Part shown: in pieces, positions 32,201 through 33,727 of the stretch | How positions within the stretch are numbered: position 1 is the first letter of the stretch | How the letters are laid out: every line of letters begins with the position of its first letter | Assembly: GCA_009928985.1 (NCBI GenBank) | Contig: SABL01000015.1 | Span: 1 to 33,727, forward strand | Direction: 5' to 3' | DNA: 33,727 bases | From: Clostridia bacterium | GTDB taxonomy: Bacteria; Bacillota; Clostridia; Saccharofermentanales; UBA5734 | The notes under the pieces: generated by a model | Told to the model about the DNA's origin: nothing | The model's input: only the letters and a program-made list of their open reading frames with translations | Database searches by the model: none | Made by a program: the position numbers and the translations under genes

Positions 32201-32745
32201 GCCGCATGACCGATGTCTTCTGCTACAAATACCTGGGCAAGCTCTTTGATGAGCCGCAGGCCATTTTCAGCGAAGACATCCTGAGACCCGAGCTGCAGAA
32301 CCTGCAGGACTTTGTCGACGGAGTTCTCAACATCGCCAACGGCCACAAAAAGGCCGCCCTGGACTATTTCGAGGACAACAGCGTCGAAGAAGCCATCCCA
32401 CCGATCCGGGCCCTGCTCCACATCATGGCATACGGTAGCTTTGAAGGGCAGACTCTGACTGACGAAGCTGTCCGCACCTTGTTCACGAAAGACTATGTCC
32501 TGGGCAGCACCTGGTACGCCCAGCGCCTGAAAAACAAACAGCAGATCGAGATCAACCTGATGGCTAAAAAAATCGCCAACCTGGAGGATTTCATCGCCAA
32601 TCCGATCAACGCCTCCGTCATCAGCGAGTTCCACTACGATTCGCAGCTGCGCAAAGCCCGCGAAGCCCTCACGCATCTCCAGTCTGCTGAATACCTTGAG
32701 AGCCTGACAGGTACCATTGGCGCCGAGGCCATCGCCCTGGTCTGA
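29272..32745 (+). CDS. Probable PPi-type phosphoenolpyruvate carboxykinase
   Basis: PPi-PEPCK interconverts PEP, CO2 and phosphate with oxaloacetate and pyrophosphate. This protein has 1157 residues, the size of the PPi-type enzymes described from Propionibacterium and Entamoeba (about 1100-1160), and roughly twice the size of ATP- and GTP-type enzymes. The P-loop-like CTVSGGGKSEISKS (S494-E500) fits the PEPCK kinase-1a site, with Gly-Gly-Gly-Lys-Ser in place of SGTGKT. No membrane spans or signal peptide are seen, so it is cytoplasmic. I identify it from length and motif memory, not from a search. The ATG at 29272 follows GAGGT by 6 bp; another ATG lies at 29281. It stands alone, with a promoter-like leader and a terminator. 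DUF4914, another large PEPCK relative, is an alternative but is shorter. A K+-dependent pyrophosphatase gene is in the same window. Confidence 0.75.
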   Translation: MLTMKKKIGMDYKDINPGTTREDRINYINFKLAAMGLPIYRAKGSDTADNAYYIDLFEDIIKDYKEKNRKVDLAASGIYRRINDFFGGYFQKTSAVPRVIEESLTLDHYGMARELSLPADGNTFSNGYVNSYRIKQGILNNPKSDRRTTAGSFHVVEGPLAIPSDKKAVPQETFVRLYQAAIQPPDELMGLPFTANQVQTAKTFVSLLTKPVVSPKVPGVLPERSMEVLFMAPGSFVSNLDFIESIFGNFGAPGNHRHDAGLDVDAWSGHTGFILLAPHLTKMRKVDLGLPHFDQATERQRRDGMCFHDDTELYNDGQPFKLTCRDSSGVAVTLIADNYYGYSKKEIKTQISFAANLYGNVEEEHAGGTIAYQCKNLGFNYNAEEDGSVKGYFFDDVIEQYGDLMDLQETHYGIDKLDNRILYLPENIKVDLYKTEIKWQYNGATCTLKLLPDHFYVLPNGDRFHIERHPEAPIWKLVGTEAEGTFCHKPCTVSGGGKSEISKSISNSIIYGSYYVDDLNKAFDQVEVILNYDYSHRWKENPNRNTPSRTILSLDRTLGSVIKLLTPSTAYTDEFNAFLEAIPNDVKSLVFMIKRFYQKSWGNDWRKHFTVDYIDGKPGHELKFDNRTIRSGYLRVGYAPDGSWRIFKLRVDFMPCEKIHMEDDITASVLVPSRQLKHLNPNYANESVKFTANCEYRFFQRPDDAVIKGYDKQAEEDLSSDNLFATNYQPLTKADVEAIKEDAMGFVAYSEPVQKHIEAFLKSDSDYCVVSSEPRLVDGKPSKNPRYLERRSDFTEPVTMYLADISERFNRRIPKDQPVYHPVNAVLPGRRNNPPSMEKGKKILPLAVYNPIHYQELPELFMDYISSLTGKSPSTTGAGSEGALTKGPFNMLLPVYDLNSALLSYILGGYNAFSTPAGHIGANLRVDHDISIMVPEIWARLKESERNPAHLIAEGALEKVEDFEHNGIHVPASRLGCRMTDVFCYKYLGKLFDEPQAIFSEDILRPELQNLQDFVDGVLNIANGHKKAALDYFEDNSVEEAIPPIRALLHIMAYGSFEGQTLTDEAVRTLFTKDYVLGSTWYAQRLKNKQQIEINLMAKKIANLEDFIANPINASVISEFHYDSQLRKAREALTHLQSAEYLESLTGTIGAEAIALV

Positions 32746-32763
32746 GCATCCTCACCCGGATAG

Positions 32764-32805
32764 AAAAACCGGCATCCTGCTGTCATGCAACGATGCCGGT
32801 TTTTT
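32764..32805. terminator. Bidirectional terminator between the carboxykinase and galM
   Basis: AAAAACCGGCATC and GATGCCGGTTTTT pair perfectly around a 15-nt loop, with a T-run on each strand. It ends both convergent transcripts. Confidence 0.88.
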
Positions 32806-32826
32806 GTTGTCCTGGACCGGGATCTC

Positions 32827-33727
32827 TTAGCTGAACTGGTACACCGTCCGGTGGACGAACCGCTCACCCGCCTGATAGACCGGGCTGGGGAAATGGGGCT
32901 GGTGGATCGAATCCGGGAAAAACTGGGTCTCCAGGCACAGGCCGCAATGAGCGGAGTAGACGGAACCACCTTTGCCAATGCCGTCGAGGTAATTGCCGGT
33001 ATAGAGCTGGACACCGGGCGAGGTCGTCTGGACCGTCATGGCCCGACCGCTGGCTGGGTCGCGGACCACGGCGCAGGTGCGCAGGTCGGTAACCCGCTGA
33101 TCCGCCGCGAGGACGAAATTGTGGTCGTAGCCCTGTCCATGGCGCAGCTGCTGGTCATCGGCCTGGATATCCTGGCCGACCGGCTTGGTGATGCGGAAAT
33201 CGAACGCCGTACCGGTGACATCCTGCAGGCGGCCGTCCGGCAGCAATTTTTCGTTGACCGGTGTATAGGCATCCGCCATCAGCTGCAGCTCATGGGCCAG
33301 GACGGTGCCGCTGTTGTGGCCCGTGATGTTGAAATACGAATGATTGGTCAGGTTGATGATCGTATCCTGGTCTGCCACGGCATCGTAGGCAATGTCAACG
33401 CCCTGGGCTGCGGTCAGTGTATAGGTCACGGAGCAGTCAAGATTGCCCGGGTAGCCGGATTCGCCGTCTGGACTGTGGTGGGAAAAACGCACGGCCGGCT
33501 CGTCGCCGTCGCTGACGATTTCATAGCCCCAGACCTTGGCCTGGAAGGTATCCGGCAGGCTGTGCAAATTATTCGTCCCATCATTGGCAAAAAGCTCATA
33601 ATGCTTGCCGTTGAGGTCAAAGGACGGTCCGCCGATGCGGTTGGCATTGCGGCCGACCGTCGAACCATGGAACGGATTGTCCGGGCTTTCATATCCATCC
33701 AGCGTGTCATAGCCGAGGACGACATCG
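32827..33727 (-). CDS. galM: Aldose 1-epimerase (galactose mutarotase), 5' end cut by window edge
   Basis: The enzyme interconverts alpha and beta forms of galactose or glucose. The frame runs open from the window end, so the N-terminus is missing, and about 300 residues are visible. It starts VVLGYDTLDGYESPDN and has TVGRNANRIGG with the substrate-binding Arg, then LTNHSYFNITGHNSG with the catalytic His, GYDHNFVL with the conserved Asp, and the catalytic Glu in LETQFFPDSIHQP. These fit GalM closely. An internal TTG at 33567 can be read as a start but would remove the conserved first part. It follows the alpha-galactoside operon by about 5 kb and faces the other way from the carboxykinase gene. 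It may help use the galactose freed by alpha-galactosidase. Confidence 0.94.
   Translation of the reverse strand, partial: DVVLGYDTLDGYESPDNPFHGSTVGRNANRIGGPSFDLNGKHYELFANDGTNNLHSLPDTFQAKVWGYEIVSDGDEPAVRFSHHSPDGESGYPGNLDCSVTYTLTAAQGVDIAYDAVADQDTIINLTNHSYFNITGHNSGTVLAHELQLMADAYTPVNEKLLPDGRLQDVTGTAFDFRITKPVGQDIQADDQQLRHGQGYDHNFVLAADQRVTDLRTCAVVRDPASGRAMTVQTTSPGVQLYTGNYLDGIGKGGSVYSAHCGLCLETQFFPDSIHQPHFPSPVYQAGERFVHRTVYQFS

Noticed and set aside
1-33727. CRISPR arrays, insertion sequences, att sites, tRNA or rRNA genes
   Set aside because: I saw no spaced repeats, transposase-like genes, terminal inverted repeats with target duplications or structured RNA gene signatures. Reading by eye could miss a short tRNA.

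Overview
The window looks like chromosomal DNA of an anaerobic, fermentative member of the Firmicutes (probably Clostridia) with fairly high GC. The grounds are strong AGGAGG-type ribosome binding sites before most genes, DeoR and LacI regulators of Bacillus/Clostridium style, an Msm-type sugar ABC transporter, a membrane pyrophosphatase and a corrinoid methyl-transfer gene set. I saw no rRNA, tRNA, phage, insertion sequence or CRISPR array. The genus cannot be read from the sequence.

Region 1 (1-12138) is one long minus-strand operon read from about 10970 down past the left edge, with a divergent DeoR-family regulator at 11323-12081. Its order is a SorE-like zinc dehydrogenase, a sorbitol-6-phosphate-dehydrogenase-like SDR, a complete 2-oxoacid/acetoin-dehydrogenase-type complex (E2 with two lipoyl domains, E3, and E1 with alpha and beta fused), a PHP-domain protein, and L-rhamnose isomerase (cut by the window edge). 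No kinase or aldolase of the classical rhamnose pathway is visible. I propose that the two dehydrogenases move the ketone of L-rhamnulose next to the methyl group. This would give a 1-deoxyketose that resembles acetoin, which the complex would cleave to acetyl-CoA and a tetrose. This is the strongest candidate for an undescribed system here.

Region 2 (12203-21286) starts with a K+-dependent membrane pyrophosphatase. It then holds a corrinoid methyl-transfer locus made of two facing units. On the plus strand are a DUF2284 cysteine-rich protein and a RamA/RACE-type corrinoid activator. On the minus strand are an uncharacterised protein, a UroD-type methyltransferase fused to a thioredoxin-like domain, a CobW GTPase and a corrinoid-binding protein. 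The substrate-specific methyltransferase is not in the window.

Region 3 (21289-27932) is an alpha-galactoside utilisation operon: LacI regulator, lipoprotein binding protein, two permeases and a cytoplasmic GH36 alpha-galactosidase. No ATPase gene is present, so a shared MsmK/UgpC-type ATPase elsewhere is likely. A partial aldose 1-epimerase lies at the right edge.

Region 4 (28165-32805) has an AEC-family carrier and a 1157-residue protein that I read as PPi-type phosphoenolpyruvate carboxykinase. With the membrane pyrophosphatase this suggests pyrophosphate-based energy metabolism.

Several operon gaps contain GC-rich stem-loops without T-tracts (2611-2646, 5164-5185, 9579-9619, 25274-25319). 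They probably tune message stability or gene dosage within the operons.
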